Source: Romanomermis culicivorax | Taxonomy: Eukaryota; Nematoda; Enoplea; Mermithida; Mermithidae | Assembly: GCA_963922205.1 (NCBI GenBank) | Contig: CAWUHX010000007.1 | Coordinates: 1,240,001 to 1,304,000, forward strand | Length of the DNA: 64,000 nucleotides | Reading direction: 5' to 3' | Part shown: positions 24,001 through 33,809 of the stretch, piece after piece | How positions within the stretch are numbered: position 1 is the stretch's first letter | Layout of the letters: each line of letters begins with the position of its first letter | Program-made: the position numbers and the translations under genes | The notes under the pieces: generated by a model | Told to the model about the DNA's origin: nothing | Seen by the model: the letters and a program-made list of their open reading frames with translations, nothing else | Database searches by the model: none

Positions 24001-25002
24001 CGCTACTGGAATTTTTCGGTGACCGTCGATTTTGTTCGATTTTTCAAAAAAATATCCATGACCATATTTATAACTCACTACAAAAGAAAATCTTGAATCG
24101 GTTTGATTCACGGTGTAAAGAATTCAACTTCTATTTCAATTATGTATACACGACATCACACCAACTATATGCAAAATCGGAGAAATTTTTTTGTTTTAGT
24201 AAGATCTAGCCTTGGACGTGATTTGCTTCGTCCAACTTTGGTTTTGAGGGATAACAATCTCGTGTGACTTGATATAGATAGATCTTGTCCTGATCATACA
24301 TCAAACACTGGTATACAGTCTGACGTAACGAACAGAGCACAGCCATACACAAGATCAGGCCTGTAGTAGATCTCAAACATGACTACACATCAGACCCATG
24401 TAGATCTTACTTATATGGAGCTTACAACAGATTTAATGTCATACTTACATCCGGGCTTAACCTTTGATAGACTAAAACACGATGATTATGTTCAGTTATC
24501 GTTCAGACATGACAATTACCGTTAAGGAAAACAGTCATGTTAAGTGGTATTTCAAAGCATTGATCGTCGCTAAAATGCGATGGTGAATACCGCTCTAAAT
24601 CGTTTGGCCGAGTCGCCAACTTGACTATGAAATTAGATTTTTTCGTTTTTAAGCTCACTAGCCTGAATACAGACCATTGTTGATTATGATTTCATAATTC
24701 GTAAAATATTAATTCTTTAAGCTCGAGTTGATGACGACATGGATGAAACATATGCCGGCCGATATTCCGGCGCCTTCCAATTGTGGGGCTGCGCCACCGA
24801 TCCATTGGGCAGCAACATCGATCCGGAACTGCGAATCTACCACAAATGCAAAGGCCGCGATCGCATGGTCACAATCGTCATACCCGAAGCAGCCATTGGC
24901 AAAGAATACAACATAACTGACGTAATTAATTTGCAGGGCAACTTCCAAAAAGACGTGGAGAAAACGTTCCCGGTCCCGAAATGTACGTCGAGAATAGCTT
25001 GA
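21092..25002 (+). CDS. Transthyretin-like secreted protein, gene C (2 exons)
   Basis: Exons 21092-21269 and 24722-25002 join at a phase-1 intron (donor ACAG|GTGAGT, acceptor TTTAAG|CTCGAG), giving 152 residues. A signal peptide covers about residues 1-25 (MRKSFCSSFLVTLAVCCLLHG, then SVESA). TTL landmarks are LTVRGRAKCGLG, KLVDRDT, VDDDMDETYAG, GAFQLWGC, IDPELRIYHKCKG, IGKEYNITDVINLQ and PVPKC. The domain is about two-thirds identical by eye to gene A, including PELR[VI]YHKC and IGKEYN, so A and C are recent paralogues. The 3.45-kb intron carries a GGCGCC fold-back element. AATAAA follows at 25077. It is probably secreted; ligand unknown. Confidence 0.92.
21712..23612. mobile_element. GGCGCC / CCCCGAA fold-back element, full copy
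   Basis: Ends are inverted: the left starts CTAAAGGCCCTGTCATACTTC and the right ends GAAGTATGACGGGTCCTAAAG. Both then run into GGCGCC-rich blocks, AT-rich blocks and arrays of a 16-17 bp unit (GTCCCGATTCCCCGAA; left about 22060-22335, right inverted about 22945-23160). The core (22340-22940) has no coding capacity. The 1.9-kb palindrome-like layout is that of a fold-back transposon. It sits entirely within the TTL gene C intron, in a region of much lower GC. Confidence 0.8.
22661..22754 (+). repeat. 20-bp tandem array
   Basis: About 4.5 copies of AAGGTAAAAGTTGTGAAATC, in exact 20-bp register from 22681, within the core of the fold-back element. Confidence 0.85.
24268..24410 (-). repeat. Dispersed repeat S, copy 2 (inverted)
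   Basis: The reverse complement aligns block by block with 20008-20166 (AAGATCTACATGGG..., CAGGACAAGATCTATCTA). Confidence 0.65.
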
Positions 25003-25076
25003 CACTATTTTTTTCCTGACTAAATTTACTGTAGTTCAACGTATACTAAAAATAAGTCTATTAGAATGCGATTCCG

Positions 25077-25082
25077 AATAAA
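25077..25082 (+). terminator. Polyadenylation signal of TTL gene C
   Basis: AATAAA 75 bp after the stop codon, followed by a T-run. Confidence 0.6.
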
Positions 25083-25164
25083 TTTTTTTTAGACGAGTCT
25101 TTTAGCTTATGAGTTTCACATTGTCACATCATGAATATTTTCAATTTCCCTATAAGCCTAATGC

Positions 25165-25800
25165 TCAGAGAAAAACGCAATCAATGTGAAAAAAGAAAGG
25201 GGTTCCGATAAGAGATTGCAGAAAAAAGAAAAGTAGATGAAATAAATTAAAATTTGTTGAAATGAAATAAAATAACATAAAAAACATGCAAACGAGAAAC
25301 AAAAGCGAAAAAAAGAAAAAATATGTTAGGATAAGGCAGACAAAATGAATATCGAACAAAGGAAAAACAGAAGCGAAAATAAACAAAATGAGTCTGAACA
25401 CTGACTATATCGAGCAATACAGAATGAAAATGAAGAAAGGTTGTAATGGGATAGACAAAGAAAATTTAGACTAAGCGTAAAAGTCAAAGAAAAACGAAAA
25501 TGAATAAGCTAGGCAAAAAATGGCAAAGCAGAACCAGCCAAATCGAAGGAAAGCAAAGCAAAAAAATACTTTGTTTTTCCCAAAATGCTTCTGAATTGAA
25601 AATTCACAAAATCCGGCACTGTCGTCAAAATCGTTCACATCGAACAATAAATAATGACTTCGAAGACTAAAAAATTAACAAGAATACAAAGAATGCATCA
25701 AAAAAATTCATGGGAGAAAAATGAAAAATACATTAATTACCAAAGACAGAGTAAAAAGTTACAGGAACAAAGAAAATCGAAAAATCAAATACAAAAGACA
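25165..25800 (+). other. Purine-rich low-complexity tract
   Basis: For about 600 bp the plus strand is dominated by A and G (AAGAAA, GAAAAT and AACAAA motifs) with few C or T. The Phe-rich ORF on the minus strand (25401-25165) is a by-product. Confidence 0.6.
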
Positions 25801-26044
25801 TATAGTCTGTTTTTCTAGAAATGCCTCTCAATAATGAAAGTGGAAAGCAAGTCGTATTTCAGATTTTTACGATTTTCTGATAAAAATATGTCGTATGGCA
25901 CTGGAAATTTGTCTGCGTACTGACCTCATCTCTAAAAATTTTTCGAGTCAAAAACTCTATTGTAAGAGAGCTATCTAAACGATTTTGACGACAATACAGA
26001 TTTGTGTCACTCTTCTATTTGGAAGCATTTTATAAAAAAAGATA
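25801..26044. repeat. TATAGTCTGTTTTT-type MITE, copy 5
   Basis: Starts exactly TATAGTCTGTTTTTCTAG, contains GGAAAGCAAGTCGTATTTCA, and ends AAGCATTTTATAAAAAAAGA. Confidence 0.8.
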
Positions 26045-26144
26045 AAAATAAAAAAGGCAGAATTAGAAAATAATATAAGCAGACTGAGCAAATGAAAAAT
26101 TGAGCAGAAAATCATGTTGCTGTTCTCTCTGTAAATTCCAAATA

Positions 26145-26380
26145 TTTACATGTCGTAGTGCGTTAGATAGCCTATAGGCATTGTGTTCTATAGCGGTAAA
26201 TTCGCCTTACTCGATGTCAACAACTGGAAAAGTTTAAACTGATGCTAGGACATGCACTAGACAAATAATTGTGAGCATTAGAATAATGTGCATAACCAGA
26301 AGCATTGATAATGCCTTATGGAACATGTGATTCCGAACTTTGATTAAGTTCATTAGCTCACGCATATTGAAAACAATGTG
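26145..26380 (+). repeat. Dispersed repeat family R, copy 2
   Basis: Contains GTAGTGCGTTAGATAGCC, a GGTAAATTCGCC block, GCACTAGACAAATAATTGTG and ATTAGAATAATGTGCATAA, in the same order as the 11640 and 51350 copies. Confidence 0.55.
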
Positions 26381-26394
26381 ATATCTTAGAGCTT

Positions 26395-28059
26395 GTCTTA
26401 AGAGTCATTTTCTGTAAGGATCACCGCGAGGTCCGATAACCTAAAGAAAAGTTTCCCTGAATTTTACATATGTTGTTCAGTTTTTGACGCTGATAACCAC
26501 GATAAAATTTTACACAAATATTATTCTTTACGATGTTATGGGCGTGGAAGGTTGCGAAATTGTCAACGTTTTTTTTAAACCGCAAAAATGATTAATAGTG
26601 CATTTTCATGTTTCTGTCAATTTGTATAATATTCTGTTCGATTTTTCAATTATAGAGCAGATTCTGCGCTACATCCATATGTCATATACACGAAAAAAAT
26701 TGTCAACTTTTTTTTGAAAAAAAGGACTGACGAATTTATAGATTTACTATATAAAATGTAGCACATTTTGGCCTACAGTAACCAAAATACACCCAAATTT
26801 GGCCAACTTAAAGAGCAATCATATGGTTTTCAATGAGTCAAAAAGAATGAAATTAAGTACCGCTCATTGAGCTATTGTGCTTCAAAGTAGATCATCTCAT
26901 TATGCATGACATTGTAAAATTGATCAAAATAAATATCGGCACAGGCATAAATGCACATAGGAAGATCTGGACCCGAAGCAGATTCTGATTGACCCCCAGC
27001 AGATTCTTGCTAACCCCCAGCATATTCGACTATCCAGCATTGATAATGGAGACGAAGAAGGAAAATGAGAAAAAATGGAAAGATGTCATATAAATGACAT
27101 TGATAACGATTTTTTCAAGCAAAGCATAATTGATACCAGGGGAGTAACATTTAAGTAACATTTCTATCAGCCAGGACAAAGGATAGGATGGAAATTTCTT
27201 TGTTTCCTGATAACAAAAAGTTGGGTCTTCTAACATCCAAGCATCATATTCTTCTATCCATGTCAATAAAATATGTGCAATCGATTGGTCAGCAATGTTT
27301 TAAGTTCTAATGTTACTCCCTTGGTATCGAGTGTGCTTTGCTTTAAAAAATCGTTATCATTGTCATCATCTTTCTATTTTTTCTCATTTTCCTGCATCGT
27401 TTCCCTTATCAACGCCGGATAGTCGAATATGCTGGGGGTCAGCAACAATCTGCTGAGGGTCAATCAAAATCTGCTTGGGGTCCAGATCTCCCTATGTGCA
27501 TTTATACTTGTACCGATATTTATTTTGACAATTTCACAATGTCATGACCTTGAAGCGCAATAGCTCAATGAGCGGTACTTAAATTTTCATTATTTTTGAC
27601 TCATTGAAAACCATATGGTTGCCCTATAAGCTGACAAAGTTCGACCCGAACTTATTCGGGTTAGTGAAGGCCAAAATGTGCAAAATTTTAACGGGTACAT
27701 CCTTAAATTTCTCAGTTTTCATAAAAAAAGTTAATAAACTACTTTTTATCGTGAATATCACATATGAGTGTAGTGCAATCTGCTTTATCATTTAAAAAAA
27801 TCGGACAAAATATTGCACAAATTGACAGAACTGTGCATGAAAATACAACATCAAACATTTTTGCAGTTGTGTGCAAAATTTCGCAACTTTACATGCCCAT
27901 AACATATTGAAAAATGATTTTTATGTAAAACGATTGTTATCTTGATAATCAGCGTCAAGAACTGAACAACATATGTAAAATTCAGAAAAACTTTTTCTGT
28001 AGGTTATCGGGCTTGATAATGGCGCTGGGTTGATTCTTGCAGACAATGGCTCTTAAGAA
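26395..28059. mobile_element. 1.66-kb palindrome with about 750-bp inverted arms
   Basis: Left arm about 26395-27150 and right arm about 27300-28059 are inverted copies matching over their whole length with small gaps. Examples: GATAACCTA near both ends, CAATCATATGGTTTTCAATGAG with CTCATTGAAAACCATATGG, and inner GGGGTCAG blocks. The roughly 150-bp loop has no gene. By eye the arms are clearly more diverged than those of the 7-8.1 kb element, so it is older. The 63- and 78-codon ORFs inside are arm-derived and unrecognised. A decayed relative lies at 16380-16930. Confidence 0.8.
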
Positions 28060-28317
28060 CTGTGACAGAACATTAAAAAAGTGGAAAACCACATGATTTA
28101 TATCTGCTATAGTTCTTGATGTCAGGTATAATCATGCGATTGTTAGGCACATATATGTAAATTTCAGTGTAAAAAAGGCTTATGAACCAAAATGCTCAAT
28201 GTAATATTATTCAGGTTGCTCTGGGCTGTAGAATGCAGCACACAACACGTATGATTCCATGATTCATACTTGGAAACCCTCCTTTCGTCAGTGTTACGCA
28301 TCTGCTTCTTGAATAGG

Positions 28318-29165
28318 ATGTCCTCTACTAGTTGTCAAATCTTCGTGCTCTTGGCGCTTTTCCATGTAACTGGAGTGGCTTCCAGACGCCCACCAGCTCC
28401 CGATGATCCTTTTCCCAACCCCGATAAAGAATCCCGTAATCCGTGGGCTCACCTCAATCGACCCAAATCTAGAGACTTTATTATTGATCAATCGAGTGCA
28501 CCTAAAAGACCAGTTTTTGCCAACGCCACCCGCGACAATTGCCTATGGATCCGCGGCCGGGTATTTTGCTCCAACAGCGCCAATGAACATAATGGAAGGA
28601 CGGCGGTTGCTTACTTCGTGGATAGTGAGTTTGAATGGAAAATAATATTTAACTGAGCGGTTCGTTTGTTCAGGAATTCACATGTTTAGAAAACGATTCT
28701 CCACTGAACCGTATCTCAAGGTCAGGATTTTGTGAGTCTGCTCAATCAATATTTTAAAGAATTTCAGAATAACAAATTCTACAATAAACGCTTCATGTAA
28801 CCGATTTTCCCGATATACTCATTTTTGCCATTTTTCAACATCTTTTATATATAAGCACAATACGTTATCAAAGTTTCTCATTTTTAGGCTCCAAAGGTCG
28901 TATCGACGAAACTTATACCAGCAAAAACGGTCTATTCAGTGTTTTCGGTTGCAGTCCACATTCGTTCGCCACCAGCGACGTTTACTTAGAACTGATGCAC
29001 GATTGTAAAACGCCCAACAATGGATCAACGTCCGTCAAATTTTTGATGCCGTACACGAATCAAAAAGAAATTAATATTACGGACGTCATTAACCTCAGCG
29101 CTCATTATAGCGACGAGGAGAAAATCAAATCTACAGATTTTCGTGTGCCTTGTGACCCTTTTTAG
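28318..29165 (+). CDS. Transthyretin-like secreted protein, gene D (2 exons)
   Basis: Exons 28318-28624 and 28888-29165 join at a 263-bp phase-1 intron (donor GATA|GTGAGT, acceptor TTTTAG|GCTCCA), giving 194 residues. An upstream in-frame TTG at 28270 is not a plausible start; the ATG at 28318 gives a clean signal peptide (MSSTSCQIFVLLALFHVTG...). A Pro-rich linker of roughly 60 residues ends near a dibasic KR (APKRPVFANATRDNC), before TTL-type CLWIRGRVFC, AYFVDS, GLFSVFGC, LMHDC, NITDVINL and a terminal PCDPF. It pairs with gene B in intron length, linker plus KR, and C-terminus. AATAAA follows at 29325. The linker may be a cleaved propeptide (inference). Confidence 0.9.
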
Positions 29166-29324
29166 ATATTGTTTCACTGGCGCACGTGCGAAATTTCTGT
29201 TTTTTACTCATTCTAATCCAATTAATCGAATTATCATTTACAATATTTCTTTTTTTCGTCCTTTCAATGTTCCTTAAACTTAAACGGTTTCCGACAATAA
29301 TTCTGTTATTGAGAAGAGAAAATT

Positions 29325-29330
29325 AATAAA
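29325..29330 (+). terminator. Polyadenylation signal of TTL gene D
   Basis: AATAAA 160 bp after the stop codon. Confidence 0.5.
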
Positions 29331-29790
29331 GTAAGGAAAGATGATTGGTGGTTTTCTTTAGGAATAAGCACCTACCTGCTAGGCAAACCTCGCGAGCATT
29401 TCTGTATGATATATTTTTTTGGAATAAATCCCTTACATATTCGAATTCGGGTCGTAATGTCGGGTAGTTCATGGCTTCTGCTTCATCTCTCACATAAATC
29501 ATTCGTTTCGGCAGGTTAGTAGTAAACTCTATTATCTTCAGGAAAATGACGTGCTTCCAATGACCAAAAACTTGCAACTGGTCGCACTGTTAATGAATAT
29601 TTGGAAAACTGTCCGTTTTTGTACATCAGTCTGTATATCACTTCAGCATCAAAATCTTGCTTGAGATGCATTCCTTCATCAAACTTTACGGATAAAAATT
29701 TTTTCTGTTTTGCTGTGAGCGTTTCACATGTGCTCAGGTTTTTTAGTGCTCATTCATATCCTACAATATTGGCCTGCAGTGTAGAATTCT
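29330..29790 (-). pseudogene. Inverted fragment of the SDNAGCYHG-type transposon protein (C-terminal part)
   Basis: The minus strand reads, with frameshifts, as the same C-terminal segment found at 43767-44102: a KFDEGMHLKQ-like start, an MYKNGQF block, then RDEAEAMNYPTL, which parallels KDEADAMKDPAL. At DNA level the match is continuous. This is a separate broken copy facing the plus-strand fragment that starts near 29840, so the two lie head to head. Confidence 0.7.
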
Positions 29791-29839
29791 TGTAATGTTA
29801 TTTAAAGACTTGGGAATAATAGCTTCAAACGATCTACTT

Positions 29840-31392
29840 CGTGCACCAATTCAAGAAAATTTATGCAATGTGCAACAGCTTTTGGTAAAGTCAAAGGTAC
29901 AATGTTAATCCGAAGTTGACGCAAATATCTGCATTATAGAATAGGTATGGGCACTCAAGAGTCAAAGAACATGTAAAACGCTCAAACAAAGCAGAAGCAG
30001 TTTCTGTAGATGAAATTCGATGAAGGAATTCAACAAAATTGGGATGCTGAAATGATATCCAGACTTATGTGCAGAAATTGACAGCTTTCCAAAGAGGAAT
30101 TTCTAACGGTGCAACAAGTTGAAAGTTTCTGGTCACCGAAGGCAAGTTCAGTCGCCTTCCTGAAGACAGAGAAACCTACTATTATCCTATTGAGGCAGAC
30201 GATTCATGTGAGAAATACGAAATAGAAGCAATGAACACTATATAACCCGAAGTTACTTTTTACAAACCGATTTGCTCCTTAAGCTTGTAATGCATTGCTT
30301 TTGTATTAACGTTCACTGTCAATGCTTTACTATCTAATCTGAAGCATAAAATTTCGAAGAAACCCAAGTTTTTTTATGCAGTACCTACGTGAAGTTTTGT
30401 CATTTTTTGTAGGCATCTGGAGGACATCGTGAACTGTTTATTGTACAAGGAGGTTGTCGATCCTTTTGAGTTTTAGCAGTAGATTGGACATTTTTTGTTG
30501 GAAAACCAGTTTAAAGCATTTTTACCGTTTCTTTTTCAACACTTTAGAAGTTGCCAAAAAATGTAAAACGCAAATTAGGAAAAACAATTTTAAACCACGT
30601 TGTAGAGCATGTTATTCCACATCTAATGAATGTTCAACCAGAAAGCTGCTTCCAGCCTAGGCTAATACATGTCTCACAAATAGACAGAAAAATGCTAAAA
30701 AATGCGTTAAGTCCCAACTTTGGGGTACTGTAGCTATGGGAATCATATTTTTCACGCAAAACCGCATTACCTTAATATTTAGCATACAAAACTGGTTCAA
30801 ATGTCTCATTTTTGAAATGTATCAAGTTGTGATTCTCCCACAATAGAGACCACAATTATCAGAAAATGCAATTCTAAGATGGTATTCATACTACAAGTTC
30901 AGAAACCCTCTAGCAGTAAATGAATTTTCGTATTTTTTGTCAGCAGGTAGAAGACATCGTAAACTATATAGGTACTGAGTAGAGAAATTTTTGGTGCTTC
31001 TGAACTTTAGCAGTACATATAGTGATTTTTGTGGGAAAAAATTTCAATTTTTGCTTTCCTAATTTTTGTTTCAAGCACTGCTCTATTCTCAATACACACT
31101 TTACACTAATAAATCCTTGAATAAATCGTAGCCTATCTACTTACCTTGTATTAGGTGAATTCATAGAACAGGATGTCTGACGCATCTAAACCTGCTCAGG
31201 TTGAAAGGTGTGTATGTCAAAAATCTTTCTCAGCTCTTGTCTCACTGCAGCCATGCAAGTTTTGACTTTCAGAAAAAATGAATATCATTTTCATTCCTCT
31301 TGCATTATTTTACAACAAATGTGTGATTTTCAGATGGGGTCATCAATTTTTTACTTATCAGAATTAGGTTGAATCCTTTCAGAAATGGTATC
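29840..31392 (+). mobile_element. Truncated copy of the 41.67-45.29 kb inverted-repeat transposon
   Basis: 29840-30250 matches the end of the coding region (AAATTCGATGAAGGAATTCA, GAAATGATATCCAGACTTATG, GAGGAATTTCTAACGGTG). About 30290-31392 matches the right inverted repeat, ending TTTCAGAAATGGTATC followed by TTAA at 31393-31396. The left part is missing. The coding fragment has many stops. The intact terminus next to TTAA helps define the end of the family. Confidence 0.75.
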
Positions 31393-31396
31393 TTAA

Positions 31397-32000
31397 TGTC
31401 ATAAACTTGCGCAAAAACATCACACATAAAACCGAAGTGAAGACTATACTCCATACATTTTAAAATGATTGATGCAGCGTCCCATGAAAGTTAATTCATG
31501 ATGGGAAAAAATAGTAAGCTTACTACTCTAATCAATAGAACATTTTCGTCAGTAAGCGGCATGCAAATACTACAAATGAACTTTGTCTCCCATAACCCAG
31601 ATGAATGGTCAACGTTTTGCGAGAAGTATTCAAGTATCAACGCAGTTTCATCCAAATCGGCAGTGGATAAGCATGGTGTTTTCTCACTGATTTTGGCCAT
31701 TAAAAATTCTCATGAAGAACTTTAGCGCAGTTTTGGGCTCAGTGATAATTGTGCATATAATTGAGCATATTTTTTGGTTTTTGTTGTGTCTGTCATTTTA
31801 AATTAAATCGACTACATGTCATGTCATCATAACAACCTGAGAAAAATCCATGAAGGGAAAAGGGAAAGGTTTTAAATTCATATGTTTTGGGTTTTTTAAA
31901 TCTGAAAAATTTTAGTATTAAAATTATTTTGCGATTATGTCAATTTAGTTGAATGTGTTATATGAAAAGTGCTGCTAACTCTTTGAAACAATTAGTATGA
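31397..32000. other. Non-coding; short ORF of unknown status
   Basis: A 75-codon ORF at 31498-31725 (+) starts with ATG and has average composition but no recognised motif; an opposite-strand ORF overlaps it. Probably chance. Confidence 0.45.
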
Positions 32001-32600
32001 GTCTGATATGATGGTGACTGTCAATTACCGTCCTGAATTAAAGACGATGGCCTATCAGAATGAGCATTTTTCAAGTATGAATCCTATATACAAAGATAGA
32101 AGCTCGGATGAAGAGTTCGAATACATCCGTTCAGATTCATCTGATGATGCTAATGTTGACTCAATCTTGGAAAATATCACTTCGAACAAAGCAGAAAAAA
32201 ATGTTGCACCTTATGGAAATTTCGATGATGAAAGCAAAATGTATGAGCTTGAACTGCTATGTCTTACTCCTTTGAAGAATCAGAATTCTCCTAATGTTTC
32301 TGAATTGATTTAAAAAGATTATGGCTGTATTAATCCACACGAATTTTTTGACGTAGATGATCCTAATGTTATAAATATTGGACACTTCAATATGCAAGGT
32401 CTTGCATATCCATTACACTTCCCAAGTTTTGATCAAATGGATGGCTTGAACAATCAATTGATTCCAGTTTTCTAATGGATTATTGATAGAGTATCAAGAA
32501 ATATTGATGATAATGCTCAAGATGTGACTTTTCATTTAATTATCCAGATTTAAAAGAAGGATAAGTTTTAGTTCCATTTCATTCAAAACAAACTTTAACT
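32001..32600 (+). pseudogene. Decayed acidic ORF of unknown family
   Basis: An ATG at 32008 opens 101 codons rich in Asp, Glu, Ser and Asn (SSDEEFEYIRSDSSDDAN). After the stop, same-frame sequence continues gene-like (NPHEFFDVDDPNVINIGHFN) to about 32570 with three or more stops. This looks like a broken coding sequence rather than a live gene. No family recognised. Confidence 0.4.
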
Positions 32601-33178
32601 GGTGAATTATTTTGAATATTGTAAATGCTGGTTTACAATAAAATTAACAAGGGCAAATTAACAATAAACAATCGTTAATTGGATTGATAATGGTAAAAGC
32701 TACAGCTGTTATGTGTTTTTAATGATGATGACGATGAAAACAATGCCAAGTATTTTGATAACAATTAAGTCATACAAAAATTTGTTCTCTATGATTTTGG
32801 GACAATTCAGGAAAAAGTGTTAAAATACCAAACTTATGTGTGATACGTACTGCATGCAATGAATATTGTCATTCAAATAAAGCCATCTGCAATTATTGGG
32901 GTGTGTGAGAATAAATTTTCAAAAGACCACAATGTTTCAACAAATTTTGCTTGTAGCTATTTGGATCTAACAATCTAATGGTTTTACTCACTAAAACTGT
33001 ACAAAAACTTTGTAAAACCAATAGATTTTACTGAAAAATATAAAAATTTTTGAAAAAATCAATACTGTCTGGTGCACCAGCTGTTGACTGTAGTCTGTCA
33101 AATAGTCGATGTCCTGCATTCTTGAAAAAAAGTTTTAGAAAACATCAGAGGGTCATAGGATCCCATGATCAAATGGTC
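32601..33178. other. Non-coding; no feature recognised
   Basis: AT-rich, with no ORF or repeat that I can support. Confidence 0.5.
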
Positions 33179-33486
33179 TTACTCATTTTTTACTAAATTT
33201 TTTGTTTGGGACACAATTTTTACACATCCACGACACATTTTTCGATGATTGCCTATACTTAAGCATTGTTTTCGCGACACATTTCTCACTATTTTGGAAC
33301 AGAATTTTCGCTTATTTGAGACACAGTTTTTTACAAAATGGGTGGAAAATTGTGTCTGGAAACAGTGAAAAACATGTCCCAAAAACAATGCTTAAGCATA
33401 GGAAATCATCAGAAAACTCGTCCCGAAGATGTAAAAATTGTGTCCCAAACAAAATTTTGCGTAAAAATTTTGTAAAAAAATGAGTA
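33179..33486. repeat. 308-bp palindrome (MITE-like)
   Basis: The ends are inverted copies: CTTACTCATTTTTTAC at left and GTAAAAAAATGAGTAA at right. The arms contain GGGACACAATTTTTACA / TGTAAAAATTGTGTCCC and TACTTAAGCATTGTTTT / AAAACAATGCTTAAGCA. The centre is near 33330. The plus and minus ORFs across it mirror each other because of the symmetry. Confidence 0.85.
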
Positions 33487-33580
33487 AAACTGTTAGATCA
33501 TTAGATTCTAAGAGTCTCGTTAAAATTTTTTGGGGATAAGTTGCATCATCAACACAATGTCTGAGTCAGCCAAGGCGTAC

Positions 33581-33809
33581 TTTCTACATTGAGGTAAAAT
33601 TTTACCTGTTGAAGCTCTGGCGTACTTTCTACATGGAAGTTGAATTTTACACATTAAAGGTTTGGGCCTATTTTCTACATAGGAGTCGAATTTTACCCAT
33701 TGAAGCTTCAGATGTACTTTCTACATGGACGTCAAATTTTACCCTTTGAAGCTGCAGGCATACTTTCTACATCGAAATCAAATTTTACACATTAAAGCTT
33801 CAGGTGTAC
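33581..33809 (+). repeat. 46-bp minisatellite, 5 copies
   Basis: Five tandem units, each starting TTTCTACAT and containing GAATTTTACNCATTNAAG. Further isolated TTTCTACACCCC-type pieces follow to about 33950. Confidence 0.9.

Larger units (their letters stand above)
21270..24721 (+). other. Intron 1 of TTL gene C (3.45 kb)
   Basis: GT...AG intron, more than half of it made of the 21712-23612 fold-back element. Dispersed repeat S lies near its 3' end. ORFs within it are low-complexity. Confidence 0.85.

Noticed and set aside
8969..25002. True transthyretin or 5-hydroxyisourate hydrolase identity for the TTL genes
   Set aside because: The short domain, secretion signals and the GC...IDPELR.YHKC pattern are those of the nematode TTL family; catalytic motifs of the hydrolase are not seen.
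25165..25401. 78-codon Phe/Leu-rich minus ORF resembling a membrane protein
   Set aside because: Purely the complement of a purine-rich low-complexity tract.
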